62,114 nt of DNA, from assembly GCA_029834535.1 (NCBI GenBank), contig JAQMWT010000651.1, positions 1 to 62,114 on the forward strand, given 5' to 3'. This DNA is from Chrysophaeum taylorii (lineage: Eukaryota; Sar; Pelagophyceae; Pelagomonadales; Pelagomonadaceae). The notes below the pieces were generated by a model. It did not search any database and was not told where the DNA came from. It saw only the letters and a list, made by a program, of their open reading frames with translations. Each line of letters begins with the position of its first letter. Position 1 is the stretch's first letter. The position numbers were made by a program, and so were the translations under genes. Shown one piece after another: positions 1 through 11,294 of this stretch.

Positions 1-1120
1 GAGTTATGTATTGCCTCAGTATGACTCAATGGGGAGAATATAAACTTGGTATACACCTTTGTGGAGTTGAATTTAAAGGACAATCATCTATCCAGAGTAA
101 AATGGATGATAATGTCAAGATTATTATTTGTGCGACTCTTGGTAGTAAAGTCGCCTCAAGTCTATTACGGGCATCAACCGTTAGTTGATGGGAAGAGTTG
201 ACGCCAAGTCTTTAAATGTTCGGGCAGGGCATCTTCATCAGGTAAGTTTAAATCGTTAACTTGTTCAGCTTTCCATTGAGCAAGATGATATCAACTTCTT
301 GTTCAAGGATTTGATTATATTCCGAGCATTCCGGGTGTAAGCTTCATATCAATCAAAGCAGAATAACGCGTCCACATATGGACTTGTCATATGCCTGCGA
401 AGCGTTTCAATTTGCAAGCTCACCTTAGTTGAATTATCTTGGAAACTCAATCCAGCGTTAATCTTATCAACGTCGACGAGGATTTGTTCTGTTTGTAGAT
501 ATCAGCGGTAGATATTGTTTTTGTTTTGATATGATTGTGACCTATTAAGGGATAGGTTAGAGGATTGATAGACAGATTCGACACATACGAGCTCGACGAG
601 GCGGAATGCCGTCAACAAAAACAGGGGCGAGCTGTGAGCGCGGCGAGGCCGATTGCTACGAGCTGGAGCGTGGGGCCGCTGAGGGCGACGAGCAAGAAGA
701 CGACGAGATTCTCGGCGGCGAGACATGGCGAGGAGGACGGCGAGCGGCGAATGGAATCTATTCTGGAAGGTGCCGCGCGTCGCTCCGGCGAACGAGAACA
801 GCGTCTTGCACGTGTTGTAGGGGAGGTGGTCGGCGGGGTTGGCGCAGTCGTCGAGTGAGACATATTAAGCAACTACTGCGCTTCCACCACGCAGTGAGCC
901 CTGTTCGAGTACGACTCGTACGAGGCTTTACGAGGTCCGCCCTGACTATGAAGTCAAGCGCATAGGATTCTCGACTGGTATTCCTGGGCCTGGCAACACG
1001 CCAGAGTGGAGGAATTCCACCTCCTAGATGTTGAAGATCTGCCTCCTGAATAAAAGCTGGCACTTCACATCTGAGGCGCTCTTAACTTACTTGACCGTGA
1101 AGTAGCACAGTTGGCCACTG
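1..1120. other. AT-rich gene-free stretch with a GC-rich island
   Basis: I see no gene I can name here. The stretch is AT-rich with stops in all frames, except for a GC-rich island at about 590-965. On the minus strand the island could encode a short hydrophobic segment near 640-720, which may be a displaced fragment of host coding DNA. The right edge is the start of the Helitron-like element at 1121. Confidence 0.5.
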
Positions 1121-1239
1121 TCCTTACTACTAATCGACAGATGTTTGTCTGTCTGTTTGTCTGTCTGTTTGTCCCTCGATTTAGGGTAAGGATCAGGTAG
1201 GCGCGAGAGTAAGGATCAGGTAGGCGCGAGAGCCAGACA

Positions 1240-1745
1240 GTGATCCTCGCCGTCTACGGCGACCTCGCAGACTATTTCCACGACCCGCGGCGGCTCTTTC
1301 AGCGCGCCATTCTCACGCCCCGTCGAAACGATGTTGTCGATGCTGACAACGCGCGCATGACCGCGGCCTTTTTTCCCGGAGACGAGGCGTCGGAGTTCTT
1401 TTCGGCTGACTAGGTTGGTCGGAAGACGACGCCTCGCTCTTTACAGTCGAGTTTCAACTCCTGACAACCAACGGCATGCTGACTTTGATCGCGAGCTTAA
1501 AGTCTTCGCAACCTCGACCCGTCGCACGGCCACTGCAACGGTACCAGATACATGATCGATCGTGTCGTTGTCACCGAGGCTCCTCCAACCTGTATCCCTT
1601 AAGGCCCGCCGACGCCAAACGATCAACAAGAGCCAGGGCCAGACGCCCCGCGAGGTCGGCGTCCTCTGCCCAAGCCCGTCTTCTGCCACGTCCAGCTCTA
1701 CATGGCTCTCTGTCGATCGGCAACCCCGAGGATATGCTCTTCTGA
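1240..1745 (+). pseudogene. Helitron PIF1-like helicase C-terminal fragment (decayed, copy 1)
   Basis: Frameshifted remnant of the C-terminal part of a PIF1/Pif1-like superfamily 1 helicase as found in Helitrons. The order of recognisable blocks is right: the block preceding 'ILTP', the 'PGE…S D' block, a 'NLDP..G.CNGT' block around 1510-1545, and the 'TINKSQGQT' block around 1617-1645. A 'FCHVQLYVALCR'-like block, the late helicase motif, lies at about 1680-1715. The same block order appears inverted in copies 2 and 3. Stops and frame changes rule out a functional protein. Confidence 0.7.
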
Positions 1746-1818
1746 GTCGACGACTCCACCCTACCCCCACGTGCTGCGCAATACCGATAAGCCCTCCCGG
1801 CGTCTACACGCGCACTGT

Positions 1819-2122
1819 AGGTGAACTTACTGGGACCAGGTGAACTTACTGGAACCAGGTGAACTTGGGAGGTTAGAGATTGGGACTAGGTGAACTTAGT
1901 GACCAGGTGAACTTACTGGGACCAAGGTGAACTTACTGGGCTTTTAGAGTAAACTCAAAGGTTAGCGGCGTGTGCGGATCAAAGCAGCTTAGATTGGCGG
2001 AGGTGACGGCGACGAGCTCGAAGGAAAGTGGATGTGAGCACGAGTGGGTTTACGCCGAATTTACTGGGGTTAGAGATTGGGACTAGGTGAACTTACTGGC
2101 GAACTTACTGGCCTGCACTTGT
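1819..2122. repeat. Minisatellite of AGGTGAACTTACTGG(GACC) units at the element end
   Basis: Imperfect tandem units of about 18-22 bp (AGGTGAACTTACTGGGACC and shorter forms). They are interrupted by one unique block at 1940-2060 that contains AGTAAACTCAAAGGTTAGCG and ATCAAAGCAGCTTAGATTGG. The same arrangement occurs inverted at 31814-32190 and 36426-36750, and part of the unique block recurs alone at about 39996-40057. The array is therefore a structural part of the element family, not random satellite growth. Confidence 0.85.
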
Positions 2123-4470
2123 TTGCTATAATAATGAGGTCAAAGCCCTTCGCCCAGAAATAAATAACTTGTTCTTAGACGCTGAACGGGAGCTCAATCG
2201 CGAGCATCCTCGTGAACTTGCCTTTGATGCAAGAATTAACGCTCCAGTGTCCACCTTTGCCCTTTCACATGCAAACCTACCAAGCTACCTATGCCACCTT
2301 TTTGTATTTTGTTTAGACTTAGTAACATGTTGCCAACTCTACCAATTTACTCGCTACAACAAGCAAAAGCGCGTAAAATGGAACTTCGCTCACTACAGTT
2401 CAGACTATGTGCTTTTAATGAACAACGCGAAATGCTCAAACTATATTCCACCCTCATCGAACGAGTAATTTACGTCCCATGGCTTAAAACCATCCTGGAG
2501 TCAATGCATTCGCAGCTGCCTTACATAGGCAAGCATTTCCCACCTCCTGTATGACGCAAGGTTACAACACGTTTGCTCCACACAGTAACTTCATCTCCTA
2601 GCCCACGAATACCTATAGTAACTTTACTTTGCTCTGGGATGTCCACTCCTGCATTCTTGGCTTGCGCTTCTAATGACTTGCAAATCAACATCAACGTTAA
2701 AGTTCTTGTTGAGAGCGACGACAATATCACGCACATGCTACGAAGACGATTTGTATTCCATCGAAGTTTTCCCATCCTTACCTAAGTTTTGACATATCTC
2801 CATCGAGCATCGGACGTTGAACGTGCACGATATTACACTGACATAGTGGAATTGACATCACCATGCACAAATCGCAACATAATCAATGGGAGATCCATTT
2901 CCACCTTCGAGCGATATGGATGATTCTTTGTTCCAAGTGCTCTAAGTGTACTTGAGCTTTTAAAGCCGCTCGTTCTCTTCATGGAAATGACTCCACCACA
3001 CTCCGCATCATACGAAGATCATATACGAGGTGCCAATCTCATCTTCTCAACGATGCACTATACGGTGGACATATGTGACCGATTTCCATGTTATTTATGT
3101 GGAGATTATCAAGCCAGAGAAAGATGGATCCTCGTCGCACGCAAATATAACACCGGCCCTCTTGATCTGCTTTCATGGCCTAATAAACGAGTCACTTCCT
3201 TTCTAGATATTGCAGACCACGCTAACTACATCAGTCGTTAATAGTCGACGAACCTTGGACGCAGGTCTTTCCTGACATACCATTTGTGTCCACACCTAAA
3301 ACCTACAATATTTTCAGTCGCACAGGATCCGTGCGCTTAACTGTGACTGAGCTTGAAACCTTAACTGTGCTGTTCCTTCGTCTGCACTCTAATAAAACAG
3401 TCGAACATCCCAGTCAAGATGAAATGGAGGGCATTTCTAACTTTCGCCTGGGATTCTTGATCAATTCAAGAAAACCACTGTTGCATGAGATCCTATTGAA
3501 CTCAAAGCTTTTGTGCTCCTCTATAATATTATGGGACGATTATTCCCTAAGTCCATCACATTACCTGTGTCCTTTCGTATTACAACTATCGAATCTAACC
3601 AACCATCTCACAGGTTATTCTTAATAACTCTCACCATCCATCATTTACATCACCGGTGGAAGATACAGGCGGAGACATGACAGTTTCTAACTCTTCTTCT
3701 AAATACCAGGCACATATAAATGCTTGGCGAAACCTACACCTCCTAACACACGATGCCGGAATCGATAAGACTGCTTCTCTCGAACCAGTTACCGGTTTTT
3801 TTGGCTTTGCCAAGCACACCATAATAATGAAAATCAAGACACGCGTCGTCTAGTACAAGCACTGGTTCCCTATACTCTCCTGTATTTCACGATTCTTTGT
3901 CTTCTACCCTCAGGAAAATCGTCTCGAGTTTATCGACAAAATGTTTGCTTTAAGTGACATGCATTTGTCCCAAAGCAGATATTTGGGCTTTATAACACAC
4001 AAATATATTCCCAACAGATACATCCTTAACATTACACCAGAGTTCCATTACTATGTTCTACATCTCCAATAAAAAACTCTTATGTTGTGATACTATCACT
4101 TCTAACCACGAACTTACTTCTTTTCATACTGATTCAGTAGCTCATGCTTTCCTCTCTAACATCTTATCCGCAGATATATCATCTCCTACTAAAGAAAAAC
4201 AACACCCTTTATAACGCCAAGACAGCTCCATGAGAATATGTGCCCTTCGATAAGAGTCCATGCCAGGGGCACCCTTGCATTTCGAGATGCGCAACAACGA
4301 GCTACCAATTTTCACAACATTCACCATTCCAGTGATTCTCAAGCCATAAAAGCTGTTCAGGTTATTGCCAGTCCTGGACACCACCCATCTGACGTACCCT
4401 ACCGTAAGTTCCTGTGTGGATTGTACGATTCATAAAAACGCTTCCTCATCCACACCACTTATCAAGCAAC
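2123..4470. other. Decayed AT-rich DNA, probable retroelement 5' region
   Basis: No intact gene. Short plus-strand ORFs up to about 110 codons occur, with stops throughout. The position upstream of a decayed Ty1/copia integrase suggests gag or 5' pol debris, but I could not recognise a gag or protease motif. The base composition matches the copia relic downstream and differs sharply from the GC-rich host genes. Confidence 0.4.
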
Positions 4471-4479
4471 CATCATTCG

Positions 4480-7400
4480 AAAAATTTTTCAACCTGGTGA
4501 AGCTTGGGCATGTGACGGTGGTTACGTCTCTGTGCTCCGGAATGGGGATCCTTTCGACATATCATTGTCTTCAAGTGTCTCATTTCTAAATTTCTTTTAG
4601 TGTACTTTTGTCGTAGCACTAACTCGAGCGAATTTTGTAACGCCTTGAGTTTGTTCGTAATTTTTTCTACTTATGTTCATGTACAACTAAAACAAATTAT
4701 TGTGACTTTAAACCCTATTTATCCCACAGTAATGTAAATGTAAAATACGTAACTGAACGAAGTACAATAGGGCGTGTGTCCGCGTTCCCCCTTACTTCGT
4801 GACTTAATCATGGTCGAAGCCGCTGTTGGTCACATAGCCACTGCCGCGTCTGACTCCGGCATATGTCGCGTCTCCAAGGTCACCCCTAATAGTCGGCACC
4901 ACAATACCCGTGGGCTGTTATGCATATTATCGTCATATAGTATCCTCCCTAACGTTTATCGAACGTGTATATAATAGTCCTAAGCGCCAGCAGGACGTTA
5001 GACCAATGTAATGTTTTAACGGACTACATAAGGCGGCAGGTTCTGTTTGTTATTGCATTTGGAACCTAACGAACCATAAATATGAACCCCGATGCCGTAC
5101 TAAATGCCTTATGCGGGCAGCTAACGTTGCAAACGGCGATAACACCCCATGTTAATCATTTGCCGATGTTGTCCTTAATCGAAAACGTTTGAAGTCCGTT
5201 TCCTCTAAACTGACTTTCCCCATCTTATTTAAAAATCTCCTCCTGATTATGAACAACATCCACCTCCCGCACCTTCACCCGACATTCCTTCTCTGTTCAC
5301 AGCACCCCAATGATGCGGCGCAGAGGGGGAATGCGCGCGACACTGACCATGAGAGGGGACTCCTTCTTCTCATCTCCATGCTCCCTCTCCCGCTCCCACA
5401 TGTTGCCGGCTGCTCGTGCACCGGCGCCTCCGCCACACGCATCTGGTACGACATCGCCACTTTACCATCTTATCGGTCTCAATTTACACACCATCCTTCA
5501 TCACCATGCACCAACGATTTGACAGTCCTTCTTCAGTTATGTGTGGAGCATACCACCATAGCCTGATGCTCCCCATGTCCACTCGACGACGTCAACCTTG
5601 CCGATTCACCTTCACCTCGAGCTCTCGTTCATTTAGTTTCTGAACATGCTGCGCCTTTCAAGTTCCTCCGCTTAATATGCTTATGCTTTGTTCACGTCCC
5701 ACTCCATTTTGGATCATAATGACGCTTCTTATGGTGCTTCGAACCTCTTTCTTCCGCCATCGAGACATAACCGTGCAATCACATTACATTGAAGCCCACC
5801 TTGGTGATGCTCCTCTACTAGTGTTCAACTCATCGAAGATCCCGACCACGCTCATCTGCTGATAATGTCGCTTCCTACACTTTTCATCTGACGACGACTA
5901 TGACCCCAGCACGGTTGGTTCGGACAGAATACAAGATTCAAACCAAAGATTTAAAAATTGATGAATATGAGTTGACCTGCCTCAAAGGTTCTCAGACGCT
6001 GATCGCAAAGCTTATGTTGCTGCCATCTCCAAAGAGTTTTTTGACATTGTTTAGTTTGGCTGCTTTAAACTAGCGCCCAATGGCCAACTCAAAGCCTATT
6101 GACACCCGTCTCGTCCTACGTATAAAACCAACGCTGCTGGTCAGTACATTAAACATAAAGCACGCCTGGTACTACGAGGATTCTTAACTCTGGGCACCGA
6201 TTTCTTCAACATTTCAGCCCTGTGGCTTACCGGCATCCGTTGTGTTTTGGCGCTAGCAGCTCATCTGCGACTTCCGTCTATCATGTGACGTCCCTAACGC
6301 TTGTTCAAGCTCCCATCGATTCGCATGTCTATGTTAAACTGCCAACACAAGGCATTTTACCTTCGATCCCAGATACAAATACCAAGGCCGCCGTCTCCCA
6401 AAGCTACTTAAATCTCTCGGATTGCGTCAGAGCCACGCCCTTTGGAATCAAACCACAAACAGCTTCTTTGATTCATAGGCTACTGATTTCGAACAGACAT
6501 GCATTTACGCTAAAGTCAAGCTGACGCTACATTAATTTGCACGCTCTTAGTAGACGACGTCGTCGTTGCGTACTTCGGAAACTCTACGTCGTGAGTTCCA
6601 GCAAGCCCTGAAAAAAGAATACCAGTCGACACCTGCAGAAGTCCATAATCACCTAGCGCATAACGCGTACAACAGATGGCTCTATATCACTGGATTGTCA
6701 GGCTAAACTTGACGCATTGTTCGAAGAGTACCATTTTAATGCAGTTACGTCCCACTTCTACACCGATGTCACCATCACCACGTATAAAACTGGAAATATT
6801 CTTCTGATATGGACAAGTTTATTCTTCATACCTTCTACCTACTTGGCAAACTTTTGTCCAATTAACGTCGCCCTGGTTTATCCAAAGCCTTAGTCGTTGC
6901 TCTCGAGGAATGCATAATCCAGCATTTCTGCATGTTCAAGTACTAACAGGAACGCTCCGCTACTTGCGCAAGCCCGAAAATTTTAATCTTCGCCTCTGGT
7001 ACTACTCTGGTTCTTCCGCTCTAATGGACCATCTTCGACTTCTTATCGGTAATCGTACTGATATGGCCACCATGTTGGACTACATTAAAGAACAAGTTAA
7101 TTCAGGTAATTTTGATCCACTGGTCGCATTCGTTGATGCCGATAATGCACCTTCTCATGAACAAGACCGCAAATCTACAACCGGCTACGCTATCTTTGTT
7201 TCTCTCATCGGTCAAGCTACAACATATAACAGCCACTACGCATGAGAGTGAACTTATCGCCCTCAATATGTGCCGATGATGTGGTTTGGTTACGCAAATT
7301 GCTAACGGAAATGGCATTCGTTATAAATCCTCCTTCTATCTCCACCAGCCTTCAGGGAAGATCTGAGCTAGATTATGATGCTCACGACAATCCCTTCCCA

Positions 7401-7670
7401 TCGGACAGTCGTTCATACGTAACGTCCTATACTTGGAGATTCGGCCTCTGCTATTCATCATCAAATAACCCCGACAGCGCGACTAAGGCTAAGCTATCAG
7501 CACACGCTGGTTCCGTATACGCGACTACGCACAGTTAAAACGAATACGCCTACATCATGTTTCCGGTACCCATAATATCGCCGATGGATTTACCAAACCC
7601 TTTGGAGCTCCACTCTAAAGCAGATTTCGCACGTTACTCGGCTCACAACAACCCATAGCTCAACAAGATG
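4480..7670 (+). mobile_element. Decayed Ty1/copia retrotransposon pol (integrase, reverse transcriptase, RNase H)
   Basis: Plus-strand remnants appear in the order expected for copia pol, spread over several frames. There is a weak integrase-like segment (about 4480-4620) and a weak late-integrase 'CFVHVP' segment (about 5680). Reverse transcriptase starts with KHKARLVLRGF (about 6150), then LTGIRCVLALAAHLRLP (about 6225), an 'APIDSHVYVKLP' segment (about 6310-6345), and LGLRQSHALWNQ with a following CIYAK (about 6415-6515). A 'LLVDDVVVAYF'-like segment follows (about 6545-6575). RNase H starts near 6910 (TLRYLR; VDADNAPSHEQDRKSTTGYAIFV at 7130-7200) and ends with HVSGTHNIADGFTKPFG and LLGSQQP (7555-7655). 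Multiple stops and frame changes make it non-functional. I could not find LTRs. It resembles a copia-like family by domain order and motifs. Confidence 0.85.
6910..7245 (+). pseudogene. copia RNase H domain fragment
   Basis: Longest open piece of the decayed pol. It carries the segment that links reverse transcriptase to RNase H (LTGTLRYLRKPENFNLRLWY) and the RNase H core with an Asp-x-Asp pair followed by the family hallmark RKSTTGYAIFV. The expected next motif, Glu of 'E(A/S)EY.A', is shifted to another frame after 7240 (HESELIALN in frame with the shift). The frame break shows that it no longer encodes an enzyme. Confidence 0.8.
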
Positions 7671-8740
7671 GTTAATCGTTACCCTCCATTATGTCCGAAA
7701 TGACTTTAAACTAACCCTGCTATGCAAAGGGATACTGGCTTCCTAAAATGTGAAATGCTACAAAAGATGTGATGCGGAGATTCCTCTCATGATGAATCTC
7801 ACTAAAAGCAAAGATGCTGCGAGCCGACGCCACTCTACCCTGAACCGTGGTCGCGGTGGTGCACTGTCACTATCCCCACCTAATGCTCTAACTCCAAGCG
7901 TTGCACCGACTAGTTCCCCTAATCGGAAACATCAAACCTATTTGTCGGTGGCTCAAGGACATCAATCTACGCCCGTGACGCCCAAGGCGCCCAAGGCAAC
8001 TGTCCAACAACAGTCTAAATCGCAAGCAGCAAAGTCTGAGTATTTCCTGCTCAAACACTGTAAATTTGACGCATTAGCGATGATGTCCGGGAACGTCACT
8101 GCTCTTGGTTCATCATCACCCAACTTTCTTATTCCACAACACAAGGACCCCCTTTAAGTCTTGCAGCAGCTGCAGGAAGCACATCAGACAGAGTTTGTAG
8201 ACAATGTACAATATCTCAGTTCATTGTTGTGCGTCAAAACTAAGCGTATCCGAAACGCCCCTGCTATATCTCCTAACGAGGGAATACGTCTTCATCGCTT
8301 CACCATTAGGGGTTGAAAAGTGCGTGACACAGTTACAATAAAACTTATATGCCGGGCACACCCGTCGTGCTCATCATCTGTAATGAAGATGAACTTAAAA
8401 CTGACAGTATTCGCCAAATTATTGAGGATCATCTCGCGTCTGAGCAACACATACACTGCTTTGACGTACCGCGACCTTTCTTTTGTTGATTTGGCGCTGT
8501 GCGATCGGTCACACAAGGGATAGCCTTTATTCGCAACAGTCAGCAGCCATTCCAACCGTGTTTTTAATGATCCGGCTGCTCACACTAGAGCTATAATCCT
8601 CCGCCTTGGAAAGTCAATTGCTATTAATGAGCAGCTCAAAGAGGCAATCATGCAGACTGCGACATCCCTTAAACTTGATACCTCTAAAATCATTGTTAAC
8701 CTTGACGATAGCACAATGCTTTTACTTCAGCTGCCCTTTA

Positions 8741-8879
8741 ACTAACTAACTAACTTCGGACCTCTCCCGGGCATGGGAGCCAGGCTGGGCCGGCAGTGGC
8801 CGGTCCAGGATCACAGAGCAAAAATCACACAGTTGGGGTAGAGGCGAGGGATGAAAGTGCGAGGATGGCGGACAGACAC
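8741..8879 (-). mobile_element. SINE/truncated LINE copy A with 31-bp target-site duplication
   Basis: The insertion is bounded by identical 31-bp direct repeats at 8710-8740 and 8880-8910, a textbook target-site duplication from target-primed reverse transcription. Read on the minus strand it ends with hairpins CCATGCCCGGGAG… and then a (TTAG)n tail, which abuts the left repeat. Its first part (ATCACAGAGCAAAAATCAC region) is shared with copy D (12570-12700). The short length suggests a SINE or a heavily 5'-truncated LINE. Confidence 0.85.
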
Positions 8880-9493
8880 AGCACAATGCTTTTACTTCAG
8901 CTGCCCTTTATCTCGAGTATAAATCTTGAGATTCTTGTAGCAGCTTGGTCTTTGTTACATTCTGTTGAAGAAACAGTATGTGTAGTAACCAACCCGGATG
9001 AGCTGCTTAACGTGCTTGTAGAACGCTTCGTTAATGATGTTTCCCACCAATTTAACGCAATCTCCTCCGAGACGTTACCGCCAATGCTTAATTATTTTCG
9101 TCAACTATCACCTGTACAGCAAACTGCCTTTAAAAATGTGCTAATCCAGGTTGGCTACCCTTCGGACATAATTGATGTCTTTTCAGATGATACATCTTCT
9201 GAAGATGTTTCACCAGCGCCGATCGACAATCCACCCGCAAAACCCACGCTAGATAAAGCTAACGACAATATGGATGAGTCGTTACATCAATTAAAAGAAG
9301 AGGTTCGGTCTTTATCCTTCCGTCTCACTAATACCGAACAGCAGTTGATGGCGCGAGATCGACAACTATCGCTTGCATTAACATCCCTCACACAGACGCA
9401 AGAGACTTACGAAAATTTAATTACTCAAGTGATTGAGAACATCAAGCATGTGTCTCTATTAGACAACATCTTGTCAAGTCTTCAAATGCATCA

Positions 9494-9741
9494 ACTAACT
9501 AACTAACTTCAGACCTCTCCCGAGCATGGGAGCCAGGCCGGACCGACAGGTGCCAGTCCGGAATCACGGGCCTGTAGACGAGGAGCGCCGAAAGGTCGGT
9601 CGGCGGAGAGTGACCATCAAGCTTGTCGTCATGCGACGAGGAGACCGCGATGTGACTGACAACCAACTCGTCGATAACCTTCCGTCTTCGCCCCCCGGCC
9701 ATACCCCGTCCCACTGCGAACGTTCCGGCTGCCAACCGGCA
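9494..9741 (-). mobile_element. Retroposed copy B (5'-truncated) with (TTAG)n tail
   Basis: Minus-strand copy that shares about 240 bp with copy C (10644-10894) in opposite orientation. It ends in the conserved hairpin pair, then GAAGTTAGTTAGTTAG. The 5' junction is where similarity to copy C stops (about 9741). A short TGATGC motif occurs at both junctions, which could be a small target duplication. It interrupts the decayed ORF on this stretch. Confidence 0.75.
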
Positions 9742-10329
9742 TCAGGACACCATAATCCCGTCCTCTGCTGTATTTGTCCACATCATTTCTCGGTCGCTTA
9801 TCTCATCTATTGGAAAGCTCCCTCCAGATACGTATAATGAGGCACAGCAAGTCCAAATCGACGCAGCAGCTCATCACCTCCACACAGCTATGTCTGATGC
9901 AAATGATCGTGTTATTCCTGCATTGGATGTACACGCTCTTACACCCGATGCTGCTATGTCTTTCCTTTCGTCTGTCATATCACCCTTGGTCACCTTGAGT
10001 GATGCAATGCTTGGCACTAACACTACTAACGACCTACCTCGGATGTTCATAATTCGTCTTCTCCAGAGTTAAAGGAACTGGACGATAATAGCGAAGATTA
10101 ATTGGACCATACATCTGATGCGGATACTGATGCAGCTTCTTTGCGTAACATTACAACACGCTCGACATCACAATTAATTTGCCCTGTTCTGTTGTTGTCT
10201 ATGGGACCTAACGTCCTTGAGGAGTTAGGGCCTAAATCCCTACCTTGTGTAGTAGCATGTGACAAACGGAATGGTCTGTACACGCCTAAGACTGCACGCA
10301 GTCTCTACCATGAGAGGGTCAAATCACTC

Positions 10330-10894
10330 CACACCTCATCATGATCCAGGCTCCCCGAAGCCTGGTTATGAGCACCTTTATTTTAGTTCATATCACCCTA
10401 GCGCTTTTCGCCACGAATACGGGTGGAAAGGTAGGTCGAGATCCGATCTCGACCTGTCGGCCTGAAAAACAGGATCTTCCTTCTTTTTCCTTCCCTCCTC
10501 AAGACCATATAGCTCGTAGTGCGATAGTATCAGAGCCGGTGGTGTACTGCGGTTGCGATGGAGGACGGTGCCTCATGAATCCTGAGCCTTGCGAGGGCAT
10601 CCGCCCTCCCGGCGGAGGTTGGCACCTATTCGCCTCCCGGGCGGGCCGGTTGGCAGCCGGAACGTTCGCAGTGGGGCGGGGTATGGCCGGGGGGCGAAGG
10701 CGGAAGGTTATCGACGAATGGTTGTCAGTCACATCGCGGTCTCCTCGTCGCATGGCGACAAGCTTGATGGTCACTCACCGCCGACCGACCTTTCGGCGCT
10801 CCTCGTCTACAGGCCCGTGATTCCGGACTGGCACCTGTCGGTCCGGCCTGGCTCCCATGCTCGGGAGAGGTCTGAAGTTAGTTAGTTAAGTTAG
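10330..10894 (+). mobile_element. Retroposed copy C with hairpin-rich upstream part
   Basis: Plus-strand copy. The part 10644-10894 matches copy B base by base for most of its length and ends in the conserved hairpins and a TTAGTTAGTTAAGTTAG tail. The preceding 10330-10640 is not seen in the other copies. It contains two perfect hairpins, at 10346-10365 (CCAGGCT/AGCCTGG) and 10434-10454 (GGTCGAGAT/ATCTCGACC). Whether this upstream part belongs to the element is uncertain. Confidence 0.65.
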
Positions 10895-11294
10895 GTGTGC
10901 TCAGATGCCCCCCCGCAAACAGGGTCGGATAAGAAAGTTCGTACGAGCCGTGCTGTTTCAGTTGGCAAACGCGCTCAACGGATCGCTGAGCTATGTTCAT
11001 TTGTACTCAAGCAGTATGTGCCGCCACGCCGCGAGATCGTCGCGATGGAACTAGTCCCCATAGTGAAGTCGGCATCCTTTCGTCCCCTCACGCAAAAAAA
11101 GGAAAAAGCCCACGCGTTGTAGGACCCGTCGTTGCGGCGCGGGTTAGTCTCGTTTTCTTATCCGACCCCCAAGGTTTGGGGGGAGTGTTAGGGGATACTG
11201 TGAATGACGTCATCCATCCTCGGACCCTACCGGCGCAAATCACAGCGCTCCTGGTGCGGGTAAGCATGCTGTGCTGTCCTCGACGCTACTCAAA
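10895..11294 (+). other. Gene-free leader before the SET-domain gene
   Basis: A 75-codon open segment at 10895-11122 has no recognisable motif, and I do not call it a gene. The rest may be promoter and 5' UTR of the downstream SET gene. The run of A at 11094-11104 and CCCCCAAGGTTTGGGGGG (11165-11181) are the only local features. Confidence 0.4.

Larger units (their letters stand above)
1121..2122 (+). mobile_element. Helitron-like element, copy 1, with PIF1-type helicase remnant
   Basis: Copy 1 of a three-copy family. It begins TCCTTACTACTAATCGACAG and ends GGCCTGCACTTGT; the same ends bound copy 3 (36426-38256, inverted). In order it holds a GTCTGTTT-rich simple repeat (about 1141-1172) and a degenerate helicase C-terminus (about 1240-1745). 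That remnant matches Helitron PIF1 helicases: RRLFQRAILTPR, then an FFPGDEASEFFSAD-like segment, NLDPSHGHCNGT in a broken frame, then TINKSQGQT. A block of AGGTGAACTTACTGGGACC-type repeats (1819-2122) follows. Many frameshifts are present and no Rep (HUH) domain is visible, so this copy is non-autonomous and dead. The helicase family is recognised from conserved motifs; the class assignment is inference from helicase type, the TC start and the AT-rich insertion flanks. Confidence 0.75.
7750..10345 (+). pseudogene. Decayed large ORF of unknown function, split by two retroposed insertions
   Basis: A run of plus-strand open segments shares a composition rich in Ser, Thr, Leu and Gln: 7750-8157, about 8160-8310, 8580-8740, 8911-9490, 9760-10070 and 10102-10344. 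The segment ending at 8740 and the one starting at 8911 are joined by an identical 31-bp stretch on either side of an insertion (8741-8879), so they were one reading frame before it. The 8911-9490 piece (about 190 codons) has heptad-like coiled-coil character near its C-terminal third. A second insertion (9494-9741) separates it from the 9760-10070 piece. I recognise no catalytic motif. It could be a structural ORF of a mobile element or a host gene. The protein is not restored here. Confidence 0.45.

Noticed and set aside
1819..2122. CRISPR-like array
   Set aside because: Repeats are directly adjacent, imperfect and lack unique spacers; the same array is part of a mobile element in a eukaryote.
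8755..8815. Self-cleaving ribozyme in the retroposon 3' end
   Set aside because: No hammerhead CUGAUGA…GAAA core and no HDV-type nested pseudoknot could be matched; a reverse-transcriptase recognition hairpin is the simpler reading.
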